DNA from: Candidatus Kuenenia stuttgartensis
GTDB lineage: Bacteria > Planctomycetota > Planctomycetia > Planctomycetales > Planctomycetaceae
Reading direction: 5' to 3'
DNA: 45,963 bases
NCBI GenBank assembly: GCA_945861465.1
Contig: CAMAVB010000030.1
Coordinates: 1-45,963 of the forward strand
Part shown: positions 33,357-42,080 of the stretch, in pieces
Layout: each line of letters begins with the position of its first letter
Position numbering within the stretch: position 1 is the first letter of the stretch
The notes under the pieces: model-generated
The model's database searches: none
The model's input: the letters and a program-made list of their open reading frames with translations, nothing else
What the model was told of the DNA's origin: nothing
Made by a program: the position numbers and the translations under genes

Positions 33357-34282
33357 TTGTCGTTGAGTCTGCTGATTTCACCAACTCGCGGCGACGTGAT
33401 GGAATCCGGGTGTGATGAGACTGACTCGAAATTGACGTTGGTATCAAAGACCATTCGGTGAATGACGATCTTTGACCACGAGCGGGAGTTGAAATAGTAC
33501 ATGTGCTGATACTCGTTATTCCTCTGGCCAAGTTCCATCGAAACAGACGTGTCCGTTTTGCCGGCTTCGTCAAAGATCTCCACTGAAAACTCGGAATTAA
33601 TCTTCCGTTCAGGCTCTATCGGCTCGGTGATTCTAAGAAGACAGGGAGAGGGACGAAACCTTGTGACGTCGCTCAGTTCCTCACCATCGAGCACCTTGGC
33701 AGTCGCGAATGGCCCGCCAACCGACGTCGAAAGTTTTGCGTGCTCCGGTGTCAGTTCGCCGACGTACTGAATGCCTTCCGTTGATATTCTGACTCCGGAG
33801 TTGAAGGAACTCCAGATATCCGGTGTCGCATTCGTGGTCACAACGACCGTTTTTCCGTCATCGCTCACTCTCGTCATCGACCATTCGCCAGCGACAGTTG
33901 CCGCGGATCCTCGCACCACTGCATTTTTCCCCGGTCTTTCATCGTTGTACGTGTAGAGGAAACAGAACCCTGTCTGACCGGTTCCTGCCTTACTCCCGAA
34001 TGGATCTTCTCTGATATCCAGCGCCGGAAGTCCATTCGGTTTCCGCCACTTGATTGAACCGTCTTTCTGTCTGGATTGAGTGGCCACCGCAACAAGTTCC
34101 ACCGAAATATCGTCGGAGACTTGCGCAACGAGCCTTAGATTTGGGTCCGCCGAGTTTCTCTTCAAGTGCATGAACAGCAGGAACCCGCCGAGCAACACAA
34201 GCGGAAACCCGAGAGACATCGCGAGATCCCATTTGTTGAATCGTGGCTTTCGATTGGCGTGGGTGGGTGCAGGCGGAGTCAT
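33353..34282 (-). CDS. One-TM protein, function unknown
   Basis: The protein has 309 residues. A cytoplasmic basic start (MTPPAPTHANRKPRFNKWDL) is followed by one TM helix (about 23-40, SLGFPLVLLGGFLLFMH) and a 265-residue periplasmic region. That region is strand-rich, lacks repeats and has two separated Cys (FCFLYTYN, PCLLRITEP). No family is recognised. The four-base overlap with the esterase gene suggests that both products act together at the envelope. The 75 bases downstream of the HicB gene separate it from that gene. Confidence 0.7.
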   Translation of the reverse strand: MTPPAPTHANRKPRFNKWDLAMSLGFPLVLLGGFLLFMHLKRNSADPNLRLVAQVSDDISVELVAVATQSRQKDGSIKWRKPNGLPALDIREDPFGSKAGTGQTGFCFLYTYNDERPGKNAVVRGSAATVAGEWSMTRVSDDGKTVVVTTNATPDIWSSFNSGVRISTEGIQYVGELTPEHAKLSTSVGGPFATAKVLDGEELSDVTRFRPSPCLLRITEPIEPERKINSEFSVEIFDEAGKTDTSVSMELGQRNNEYQHMYYFNSRSWSKIVIHRMVFDTNVNFESVSSHPDSITSPRVGEISRLNDK

Positions 34283-34357
34283 TTATTCTTCAGTTTGCCC
34301 CTTCCCGGTCAAGCCTGCAGCCGTGGCTGAGAATATGCCGGATCAAATCAATTCGCT

Positions 34358-34597
34358 TCATTTTCTGTTTGCATCGCTGAAACCTGCGATTGTGACCACT
34401 TCGCGGACAACGTGGGATGATGCCTGCCGAGCAGCATCTTCACGATAGCTGGCCAGCAACAGTTCAATCACTTCGAGAATGTTTGACCGAGCTTCTTCCA
34501 TTGTTTGTCCCTGCGTAACAGCGCCAGGAAGGTCTGGAACTGTGGCGATGATCCAGCCGTCTTCAATCGTATCGTACAGAACTTCGTATTCCCGCAT
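34358..34597 (-). CDS. HicB-family antitoxin-like protein (solitary)
   Basis: The 79-residue protein starts MREYEVLYDTIEDGWIIATVPDLPGAVTQG, the partially degraded RNase-H-like HicB fold, followed by the helix TMEEARSNILEVIELLLASY. The DNA-binding C-terminal helix-turn-helix found in longer HicB proteins is absent. The upstream GGAGAACCCG is a good ribosome-binding site. HicB normally pairs with the small toxin HicA, but neither flank has room or sequence for one (75 bases downstream, about 130 upstream). Solitary HicB-like proteins are common in planctomycetes and cyanobacteria; the role is unknown. Confidence 0.82.
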   Translation of the reverse strand: MREYEVLYDTIEDGWIIATVPDLPGAVTQGQTMEEARSNILEVIELLLASYREDAARQASSHVVREVVTIAGFSDANRK

Positions 34598-34728
34598 CGG
34601 GTTCTCCTGCCAGTCAATTCCTACAGAGATATGAGGTCAGTTGCGTCACAACTCAATTCAACGGCATGTTTCATCCTGGCGTTCATTGTATATCGATCGT
34701 CTGCAGTTTGAAGCGTCAGATTGTGAAA

Positions 34729-35796
34729 TCAAAATTGCAGCTCACCCAACCGCACGGATTTTTGGACTCGGCCACGACCGGTCATGTCGTGAATGCGGAG
34801 CTGGACAGACGGATTGCCTGACCAGTCGATGTCGAGCATTCCGAAATGGAAATCCATGCAGGCTTCACCGTGACGGTTCTGGTTTGGTTCAACATTGCTC
34901 CAGTCGCGATTCAGGCCGCTCGCGGTGAGATCATGCAAGGGATAGCAGTGCGGAGTTTTCAGAATCGACAACTCACCCCAATGCACATCGCCCGAAATGA
35001 AGACGACGCCATTCGCTTTGGTCTCCGCGATCAGGTTCACCATCTTCATGAGCTCCATCGGAAAATTTGTCCATGATTCCCACCCGTTGTACTCATGGCC
35101 GAATTGAATGCTGCTGCCGATGACGCGCAGGTCGGCGGGTTCCTGCAGTCGTTCCCTCAGCCATTCCCATTGCTCCGCACCAAGGACGGTTTTGTCCGGA
35201 TTGGTATCCGGCAGATAGTCGTTCTTCCATGAAGGAAATGGATTTCGCAATGGCTGATCGCGGAATGTGCGCGAGTCCAGAAGAATGATCTGCAGTGTCT
35301 TGCCGAGCTTCGCGTCCTCAAAACGATAACTGGTGTAGATGCCGTCGTGGTCGCGGCGCGGACTGGGATTGGGTTCGTTCCAGAACTTCAGGAAGATTTC
35401 TTTGGACTCGACCCTGAACGGAAATTCTTTGCCGGCATCATTGTCCCCGTAGTCATGGTCATCCCATGTGGCGACCGTGGGAGTGGTGGCACGCAGAGCC
35501 TGAAAGTCCTTCTTTGCCCCGAGCTTTGCATATTTCGCTTCCAGCAGTCGCATGTCCCGCGTGTCGCCATAGATGTTGTCGCCGAGATAGATGAACAAAT
35601 CCGGTTCCCATTCCAAAACGGTGCGCAGAATTGGCATCGGATCATCCTGATTCGAACATGAGCCAAAGGCGATTCTGGAAATCAACGGATTGACAGCAGG
35701 CGCGGGGACTGGCAACTTTTTCGGCTCCTGAGCCATGCCTGACACAGGGCTTGAAGCGAGCGGCAGGGCCATCAGCAACAGGAACATGATTCGCAT
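34729..35796 (-). CDS. PhoD-like alkaline phosphatase/phosphodiesterase
   Basis: The protein has 355 residues with a signal peptide (about 1-22, MRIMFLLLMALPLASSPVSG). Metal-binding motifs of the PhoD metallophosphoesterase family are present: FGSCSNQDD, YLGDNIYGD, WDDHDYGDND and ISGDVHWGE. The Asn, Asp and His ligands of the two-metal site appear intact. Expected action: hydrolysis of phosphate mono- or diesters outside the cytoplasm. It lies upstream of the HicB gene and divergent from KDG kinase, in a 368-bp spacer that holds a pair of tandem repeats. The substrate is not certain. Confidence 0.92.
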   Translation of the reverse strand: MRIMFLLLMALPLASSPVSGMAQEPKKLPVPAPAVNPLISRIAFGSCSNQDDPMPILRTVLEWEPDLFIYLGDNIYGDTRDMRLLEAKYAKLGAKKDFQALRATTPTVATWDDHDYGDNDAGKEFPFRVESKEIFLKFWNEPNPSPRRDHDGIYTSYRFEDAKLGKTLQIILLDSRTFRDQPLRNPFPSWKNDYLPDTNPDKTVLGAEQWEWLRERLQEPADLRVIGSSIQFGHEYNGWESWTNFPMELMKMVNLIAETKANGVVFISGDVHWGELSILKTPHCYPLHDLTASGLNRDWSNVEPNQNRHGEACMDFHFGMLDIDWSGNPSVQLRIHDMTGRGRVQKSVRLGELQF

Positions 35797-35998
35797 TGAG
35801 GTTTCTCTTCAGATCGTCGTGGAGCAGCAATTCGGAGCATTGTCGATTTCCTGGCTCGAATGGGAATGGAATGTTAACGTTCGACGGCTGTTTTGAAATC
35901 AAACGAAGGAATCCCTAGGATACGGGACTGCCACAGAGCTGAATTCGTAAGTCTTCATTGGCTTGCGGAATTCCTGGAGAGGCAAGAGCCTCGGGGCA

Positions 35999-36069
35999 GT
36001 GCGTTCCAGGGCTGGAGCCCCGGAACGAGAACGGCAGCAGGGCGTTCCAGGGCTGGAGCCCCGGAACGA
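35999..36069. repeat. Two tandem palindromic units upstream of KDG kinase
   Basis: The unit GCGTTCCAGGGCTGGAGC, continuing CCCGGAACGAG, occurs at about 36000-36028 and 36041-36069. The unit is itself palindromic (GTTCC...GGAAC with an AGGGCTGGAGCCC core). The repeats lie in the 368-bp spacer 35797-36164 between divergent genes. A GTTAAAC tail (about 36105) resembles the ends of the elements at 1-238 and 25075-25140. No promoter could be assigned. Confidence 0.75.
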
Positions 36070-36164
36070 GGATAACAATTCGCCGACGCCTGCGGCTTGC
36101 CGTTAAACGAATTGAATCGCCCCGTTGAGACATTTTTAGAATCGAATCACAAAGGAAGAAGTTA

Positions 36165-37238
36165 ATGTTGAACGTCCCTAAGTCCGGTGCTCTGGATTTT
36201 GTATCTCTGGGAGCCCTCGTCAATCGCCTGGATCCAGGGATCATCCCGTTCCGCAAGGCCAGTCAATTGGCGATTCATGTCAGCGGTGGAGAATTCAACT
36301 GTGCAGCGAATCTGGCAGATTGCTTTCAACTGAAGACCGGTATCGCGACGGCGATGGTGGATTATCCGCTGGGTGACCTCATCGCGGAACGCGTGCGAGC
36401 AATGGGCGTGAAGCCATTCTACAAAAAATTTGCTCATGACGGCGTGCGTGGACCGAACATGGCGACGGTATACAGCGATCAGGGACATGGTGTGCGTGGT
36501 CCGGTCGTGTTCTACAACCGCAGCAACGAAGCAGCCGGGATGTTGAAAGCCGGTGACTTCAACTGGAAAGAAATCTTTGCAGGTGGCGTGCGCTGGTTTC
36601 ACAGCGGAGGAATCTTCGCGGCTCTGTCACCAACCACCCCGGAAGTCATCATCGAAGGCATGAAGGCTGCCAAGGCCGCTGGTGCCGTGACGTCTTTCGA
36701 CCTGAATTACCGCGCCAAACTCTGGCAGATCAGCGGTGGCCTGGATAAGGCTCAGGAGACGTTGAACAGGATCGTCGAGCATGTTGACGTTTTGGTCGGG
36801 AACGAAGAGGACCTGCAGAAGGGTCTCGGTCTGAAGGGGCAGGACGTTGAACATTCTTCGAAGCTGGACCCATCAGCGTTCTTCGGCATGATGGAAGAAG
36901 TCACGAAGAAACTTCCGAACGTCAAGGCCGTCGCCACGACGCTGCGAGAGGTCCATTCCACCAACCGTCACTCCTGGAGTGCGGTGCTGTGGCTGGACGG
37001 CAAGACTTATCAGGCAAAAACAATGGAACTGGATGTCATCGACCGCATCGGCGGCGGCGACGGTTTTGCTTCCGGCCTGTTCTACGGATTGCTCAACGGC
37101 AAAGATCCTCAGACATCCCTGAACCTCGGTTGGGCTCACGGCGCGCTGCTGACGACATATCCCGGCGATACAACAATGGCGACGATCAAGGAAGTTGAGG
37201 GAGTCGCGGCTGGCGGTTCAGCCCGAGTGCAGCGGTAG
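36165..37238 (+). CDS. kdgK: PfkB-family sugar kinase, probably 2-dehydro-3-deoxygluconokinase
   Basis: The 357-residue cytoplasmic PfkB-family kinase shows GGGDGFASG (296-304, catalytic D299), the anion-hole signature before the ATP site. The segment SFDLNYRAKLW (177-187) is characteristic of 2-keto-3-deoxygluconate kinases. An AGGAAGAAG ribosome-binding site precedes the ATG. It would phosphorylate 2-keto-3-deoxygluconate in the lower uronate/Entner-Doudoroff route, in keeping with the 6-phosphogluconate dehydrogenase downstream. The length (357) is somewhat above the usual 310-330, with an N-terminal extension and a C-terminal tail (VAAGGSARVQR). A ribokinase or fructokinase role is the alternative. 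Confidence 0.85.
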   Translation: MLNVPKSGALDFVSLGALVNRLDPGIIPFRKASQLAIHVSGGEFNCAANLADCFQLKTGIATAMVDYPLGDLIAERVRAMGVKPFYKKFAHDGVRGPNMATVYSDQGHGVRGPVVFYNRSNEAAGMLKAGDFNWKEIFAGGVRWFHSGGIFAALSPTTPEVIIEGMKAAKAAGAVTSFDLNYRAKLWQISGGLDKAQETLNRIVEHVDVLVGNEEDLQKGLGLKGQDVEHSSKLDPSAFFGMMEEVTKKLPNVKAVATTLREVHSTNRHSWSAVLWLDGKTYQAKTMELDVIDRIGGGDGFASGLFYGLLNGKDPQTSLNLGWAHGALLTTYPGDTTMATIKEVEGVAAGGSARVQR

Positions 37239-37322
37239 GAGTCCATAATTTGTTGGGCTCTTGCTGGGCAATGTCGATGGATTCTTCCAGGATGCTCAAT
37301 TGCTACAGAAAGGAGATTCCTG

Positions 37323-37925
37323 ATGTCGATAGCAACTTCATCGTTGATGCCTAAGCACGGCGACCGCATGACTTTTGAAAAGTTCAAATCGCTGAATCTT
37401 TCCGAGTCATCCAGCCTGTCTCTGCTGAACGGAGTTGTCTATGACGAGGCCGGGCTTGCTCACGAGGAGGCAATAACGAAGCGAGATCATCAGCATGCCC
37501 ATGTCGCATCTCAACTCAGCTTTCTGTTGCATACCTGGCAAACGAAGAGCAAGTTCGCTGGCCGTGTCTTCAGTGGAGATGTCGGTTGCGAAGTGGCAGA
37601 TTGCGGATTGGCTGTGGGGATCGATGTTGCCGTGTTTGCAGACGATATCATTAATCACTCGAAGACCAGTTCGTACATTCAGGGGATTCCGATGCTGGCC
37701 GTTGAAATCCTTTCACCTGGCGACAAGCAATCGTTTATCAATGACAAAGTCGACAGCTATCTCAGCGCTGGTGTTCCGCTCGTCTGGCAGGTCGATCCTC
37801 ACTTTCGTACTGTCGTTGTCTTCCGACCGGACCTGGTTCCGGAAATGTTCGCAATGGGGGCCACGCTTGATGGTGGAATCACTCTGCCGGAGCTGCGGTT
37901 GGCTGTTGCTGAAGTCTTTGAGTAG
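37323..37925 (+). CDS. Uma2-family (DUF820) protein
   Basis: The 200-residue protein has a PD-(D/E)xK nuclease-like fold of the Uma2/DUF820 group. The diagnostic segments are the Asp in GIDVAVFADD, VEILSPGDKQSFINDKVDSYL, and GVPLVWQVDP. The usual acidic catalytic positions (Asp and Glu before the Lys in SPGDK) are recognisable. Uma2 proteins are abundant, often multi-copy, in planctomycetes and cyanobacteria. Nuclease action is predicted by family, and a biological role has not been shown. The ribosome-binding site is AAAGGAG. It follows KDG kinase by 84 bases. Confidence 0.9.
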   Translation: MSIATSSLMPKHGDRMTFEKFKSLNLSESSSLSLLNGVVYDEAGLAHEEAITKRDHQHAHVASQLSFLLHTWQTKSKFAGRVFSGDVGCEVADCGLAVGIDVAVFADDIINHSKTSSYIQGIPMLAVEILSPGDKQSFINDKVDSYLSAGVPLVWQVDPHFRTVVVFRPDLVPEMFAMGATLDGGITLPELRLAVAEVFE

Positions 37926-38123
37926 CTAGCCATTATGTCAGACGATACTATCGAACAGCTTCCAACGAGCAGCGTATGCTCAATAGTTGTCTCGATCGAG
38001 CAAGAGTTTACTCCGGGTTGCCACTGCCGCAGTGATCTTTGGCCTGTCCATTAAATCAGCTAAATCAGCGTCCCATACATTTGTTTCCATGTTTTTTCTA
38101 GTTTGCGAAGGTTGCATCACACA

Positions 38124-39593
38124 ATGTCAAAGCACGATATCGGCCTGATCGGCCTGGCGGTTATGGGTCAGAATCTGGTCATGAACATGGCCAACAAAGG
38201 ATTTTCCGTCGGCGTCTACAACCGCACGACGGAGACGACTCACGAATTTGTAAGTGGCCTTGGCAGTCGGCCGCCCGGAGTTGTCGAACCGGGAATGCCG
38301 GATCGCATCAAAGGCTACGACACGCTGGCAGCATTCGTCAACAGTCTGGCGGCACCTCGCCGAGTCATGATTATGGTCAAGGCGGGAGCCCCCGTCGATG
38401 CTGTGATCGATCAACTGAAGCCGCTGTTGTCCAAAGGCGACATCATTATCGACGGCGGTAATGCGGACTACGTGGATACGAACCGCCGCCACAAGCAACT
38501 GGCCGAAGAGGGTTTTCGCTTCATTGGCACCGGCGTCTCCGGCGGTGAAGAAGGAGCATTGAAGGGGCCAAGTATCATGCCGGGTGGTCATCCCGAAGCA
38601 TGGCCATTCGTGAAAGACGTCTTCCAGAAGATCAGCGCGAAAGTGGGACCGAACCACGATATCCCCTGTTGCGACTGGGTCGGCGAAGCGGGCGCAGGGC
38701 ACTACGTCAAGATGGTCCACAACGGGATCGAATACGGCGACATGCAGCTGATCTGCGAAGCCTACTACATCCTCAAGTATGGTGTCGGACTGACGAATGC
38801 TGAACTGTACCAGGTGTTCAAGGAATGGAACAACAGTGAACTCGAAAGTTACCTCATTGAGATCACGCGTGATATCTTCACCGTCAAAGACAAAGAAACC
38901 GGCAAGGATCTGGTTGACCTGATTCTGGACACCGCAGGGCAGAAAGGGACCGGCAAATGGATGAGCCAGCATGCTCTGGATCTGGGAGTGCCAACGACTC
39001 TGATCACAGAAGCAGTGTTTGCCCGTTGCCTGTCGGCTCAGAAAGACGCGCGAGTGCGAGCCGAAGCAGTTCTGTCCGGTCCGGATGCCAAATTTGAAGG
39101 TGACCGAGCGCAGTTCATCGATGACGTGAAGCAGGCTTTGTACGCATCCAAACTCTGCAGCTATGCTCAGGGTTATGTGCAACTGGATGCCGCTGCGAAG
39201 GAGTTTGGATGGAAACTGAACAACGGCCCGATCGCATTGTTGTGGCGCGGTGGCTGCATCATTCGGTCACGCTTCCTTGAGGACATCAAGAAAGCCTTTG
39301 ACAAGAATCCGACTCTGGAAAATCTGCTGCTGGATGATTTCTTCAAAGCCGCCATCAGCAAGGCGCAGCCAGCATGGCGTCGAGTCGTCGCGACTGCGAT
39401 CCAGCTTGGACTGCCCGTCCCCGGCTTCAGTGCAGCCCTGACGTATTATGACGGCTACCGCCGAGGCCGTCTGCCAGCGAATCTGCTGCAGGCTCAACGC
39501 GACTACTTCGGGGCTCATACCTACGAACGCACTGATAAACCTCGCGGCGAAAAATTCCATACGGACTGGATTCGCGAGCGGAAGCTGACTTAA
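38124..39593 (+). CDS. gnd: 6-phosphogluconate dehydrogenase, decarboxylating
   Basis: The 489-residue cytoplasmic enzyme matches the long 6PGDH class (about 470-490). The NADP-binding GLAVMG is at residues 10-15 and the substrate signature KMVHNGIEYGDMQ is near 190. The C-terminal half contains GTGKWMSQHALDLGVPTTLI and the helix-rich domain ending in KPRGEKFHTDWIRERKL. The ATG at 38124 is preferred because it places the Rossmann motif at the usual start, whereas 38103 uses a TTG codon. The reaction yields ribulose 5-phosphate, CO2 and NADPH. A hairpin with a U-tract follows its stop. Confidence 0.97.
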   Translation: MSKHDIGLIGLAVMGQNLVMNMANKGFSVGVYNRTTETTHEFVSGLGSRPPGVVEPGMPDRIKGYDTLAAFVNSLAAPRRVMIMVKAGAPVDAVIDQLKPLLSKGDIIIDGGNADYVDTNRRHKQLAEEGFRFIGTGVSGGEEGALKGPSIMPGGHPEAWPFVKDVFQKISAKVGPNHDIPCCDWVGEAGAGHYVKMVHNGIEYGDMQLICEAYYILKYGVGLTNAELYQVFKEWNNSELESYLIEITRDIFTVKDKETGKDLVDLILDTAGQKGTGKWMSQHALDLGVPTTLITEAVFARCLSAQKDARVRAEAVLSGPDAKFEGDRAQFIDDVKQALYASKLCSYAQGYVQLDAAAKEFGWKLNNGPIALLWRGGCIIRSRFLEDIKKAFDKNPTLENLLLDDFFKAAISKAQPAWRRVVATAIQLGLPVPGFSAALTYYDGYRRGRLPANLLQAQRDYFGAHTYERTDKPRGEKFHTDWIRERKLT

Positions 39594-39636
39594 AGCAATT
39601 ACAAATCTGAGATCTCGGATTTCAAATCACAATGCA

Positions 39637-39680
39637 GGCACCTGCGGAAGTCCGACATCAAACAGGTGCCGGGCTTTTTT
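39637..39680 (+). terminator. Rho-independent terminator after gnd
   Basis: The stem GGCACCTG (39637-39644) pairs with CAGGTGCC (39663-39670), with an 18-base loop, followed by GGGC and six T. It lies 43 bases after the gnd stop. This is the only clear U-tract terminator seen in the window. Confidence 0.8.
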
Positions 39681-39763
39681 GATGCGATGCAGTGGATGCG
39701 AACTGTACTCGCGGAGTACAATTTGGGAGAAGTGAACGCAAATTCGTCAGGGAGTCAGTGGGT

Positions 39764-40594
39764 ATGCCGTCAATTTTTCCAGGAATGGACCCGTATCTTG
39801 AAGCGCCCTGGATCTGGCCAGACTTTCATAATTCGCTCGCCGATGAGATCCGGCGAATGCTGAACCAACAATTGCCTAATGACTACTTTGCTCAATTGGA
39901 AGCTCGATCCGAACTCGGAATTCGAGCGGCCAAGCGAATCATTGCTCCCGATGTCGCAATTATCGAGTCAGGCCGAAAGCGAGGGCCGTCACAGGAAGAT
40001 CGAGGTGGCGTGTCAGTCGCGGTCGAGGAAGAAATTGCAGTCTCGACAGGGATACGAGTCGAATTCATGGATGAGCCTGTCACGATTACGTCTGTCGCGA
40101 TTCGCAATACTCAGACTGCTAACGAAGTTGTGACACTGATCGAAATCCTCAGCCCGGCGAACAAGCGATCGGGAGCGGATCGCGATCACTATGTTCAGCG
40201 GATGAGAGAAATCCTGACGGGATCTTCAACTTCACTGATCGAGATCGACCTTTTGAGGAATGGTCAGCGAACATGGGAACGAAGTGATATCATCGACGAT
40301 TACCTTGACGATCTGGGAAGCCCCACGGACTACCTGGTCATGACAAGTCGATCATGGAGCCGATCAGGAGCAGACATGCATCCGATCTCGATTTGCGAAC
40401 GGCTCCCCGTGATTGCCGTTCCGCTGCGTCAGAACGAGCCGGTCGTGCCACTCAGTCTGCAGACGGCCTTCAATCGAGCCTATGACGGAGGCCCCTACCG
40501 ACGTGGTGCGGTTGACTACAGCAAACCACCTTATCCGCCACTTGATGAATCTCAGGAACAATGGCGTACGGCGTTAATGCTGCGTGGACATTGA
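39764..40594 (+). CDS. DUF4058 family protein
   Basis: The 276-residue protein starts at the ATG 39764 with MPSIFPGMDPYLEAPWIWPD, the hallmark beginning of DUF4058. Later segments TLIEILSPANKRSGADRDHY and SLIEIDLLRNGQR are reminiscent of restriction-endonuclease-like folds. DUF4058 proteins occur as multi-copy families in planctomycetes and cyanobacteria; no function is established. It is preceded by a 24-codon in-frame extension that lacks similarity and is excluded. It is 143 bases upstream of the PQQ propeller on the same strand. Confidence 0.93.
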   Translation: MPSIFPGMDPYLEAPWIWPDFHNSLADEIRRMLNQQLPNDYFAQLEARSELGIRAAKRIIAPDVAIIESGRKRGPSQEDRGGVSVAVEEEIAVSTGIRVEFMDEPVTITSVAIRNTQTANEVVTLIEILSPANKRSGADRDHYVQRMREILTGSSTSLIEIDLLRNGQRTWERSDIIDDYLDDLGSPTDYLVMTSRSWSRSGADMHPISICERLPVIAVPLRQNEPVVPLSLQTAFNRAYDGGPYRRGAVDYSKPPYPPLDESQEQWRTALMLRGH

Positions 40595-40737
40595 CGCGGA
40601 GTCTCAAACTGAACGGCGCTTGACGGCGACGCATGAAACTTCGACGATGCTGCGGCATGGCATGTGATCGACATGAATTTGCGTGCAACGACTGCCTGCC
40701 AGGCCGTCATTAATTCCATGGCGTTGAAGGTTGAGCG

Positions 40738-42042
40738 ATGATCCGAAGTTTGAGCATTCTTTTTTGCGTGTCGCTGAGTGGCAGCATTCTGGCGGAAAAC
40801 TGGCCGTGTTGGCGCGGACCGCGCGGAGATGGCACTTCGGCAGAGATTCAGATCCCCGTCGCATGGAATGGTGAAACCGGCGAAGGCATTGCCTGGAAGG
40901 TTGAGATCCCGGGGAAAGGACATTCGTCTCCGATTGTCTGGGGTGACGTGATCTTCCTGACGAGCTGTCTCGAAGACAGCCACGAACGAATGCTGCTGTG
41001 CCTGAATCGCAATGACGGCAGCATTCGCTGGAAGTCGTCGGTCGCAGTTTCCCCGTTGGAAACGAAACATGAACTCAACAGCTTTGCGTCGGGCACTCCA
41101 GCCACAGACGGGCAAACGGTCTATGTTACGTTTCTGGTGGCCGACGGCCATGAAGTTCCGGCACCCAATGTCGGAACGCCACGGCCAGTGACTCCGGGGA
41201 CTCTGCTGGTGGCTGCGTACGACATGAATGGACAGAAACTCTGGTCTGCAGAACCTGGCGAATTTACGAGCGTGCATGGATTCTGCAGTTCACCCGTGAT
41301 CTACAGGAATCTTCTGATTGTCAACGGCGACCATGATGGTGATTCCTGGGTAGCTGCCCTGAGCCGCGAATCGGGAAAACTGATCTGGAAAGTTCCACGC
41401 GAACACAAGACGCGAAGTTACTGCACTCCATTGATTCGCACGATCGACGGCAAAGACCAGATGGTGATGACGGGCAGCAAGCGAATCGTCAGTCTGGATC
41501 CGTTGACTGGTTCCACAATCTGGCTGATTGAAGGACCGACGGAACAGTTCGTCTCATCAATGGTCTATGACGGAAAGATGTTCTACATGACCGCCGGCTT
41601 TCCGACACATCATGTGATGGCGATTCGCCCGGACGGTTCAGGCGATGTCACTCATACGCATGTCGCCTGGCACAGTGAAGAAGCGAAGTGCTACGTACCA
41701 TCGCCGATCCTCGTTGAAGACCGGCTGATGGTTGCCGATGATCGCGGTACCGTGAACTGCTTCGATACGTCGAACGGCATTCGACTGTGGCAGGAACGAC
41801 TTGGTAACCATTACAGTGGGTCACTCGTGACTGCGAACGGACTGGCATATTTCCCGGCAGACGATGGAATCATGGCCGTCGTCAGACCAGGCGTGCAAAT
41901 GGAAGTGCTGCATCGAAATCCACTCGGGGAATACAGTTATGCTTCACCCGCAATTTCCAGCGGACAGATTTTCATCCGAGGCGAACACCATCTGTTTGCG
42001 ATTGGCACAGATTCATCGAGCTCTGCGTCCGAGTCACGTTGA
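40738..42042 (+). CDS. Secreted PQQ-binding-like propeller protein
   Basis: The protein has 434 residues. A signal peptide (MIRSLSILFCVSLSGSILA, cleavage near residue 19) is followed by ENWPCWRGPRGDGTS, the planctomycete consensus for exported PQQ-like propellers. Blades carry the WxxxG-type pattern (GEGIAWKVEIPGKGHSSPIV, GGSIRWK-like, KLIWKVPREHKTRSYCTPLI). This fold gives a BamB-like eight-bladed ring. No PQQ-coordinating residues or catalytic Cys pair are evident, so a binding or scaffold role is likely. The methyltransferase follows directly downstream. Confidence 0.87.
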   Translation: MIRSLSILFCVSLSGSILAENWPCWRGPRGDGTSAEIQIPVAWNGETGEGIAWKVEIPGKGHSSPIVWGDVIFLTSCLEDSHERMLLCLNRNDGSIRWKSSVAVSPLETKHELNSFASGTPATDGQTVYVTFLVADGHEVPAPNVGTPRPVTPGTLLVAAYDMNGQKLWSAEPGEFTSVHGFCSSPVIYRNLLIVNGDHDGDSWVAALSRESGKLIWKVPREHKTRSYCTPLIRTIDGKDQMVMTGSKRIVSLDPLTGSTIWLIEGPTEQFVSSMVYDGKMFYMTAGFPTHHVMAIRPDGSGDVTHTHVAWHSEEAKCYVPSPILVEDRLMVADDRGTVNCFDTSNGIRLWQERLGNHYSGSLVTANGLAYFPADDGIMAVVRPGVQMEVLHRNPLGEYSYASPAISSGQIFIRGEHHLFAIGTDSSSSASESR

Positions 42043-42080
42043 TTGTGGCGGTCTCACAGCTTTTGCACCACAGGCTCTCC

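Noticed and set aside
38127-39182. 351-residue frame antisense to gnd
   Set aside because: The gnd frame is unambiguous; the antisense product has no family features.
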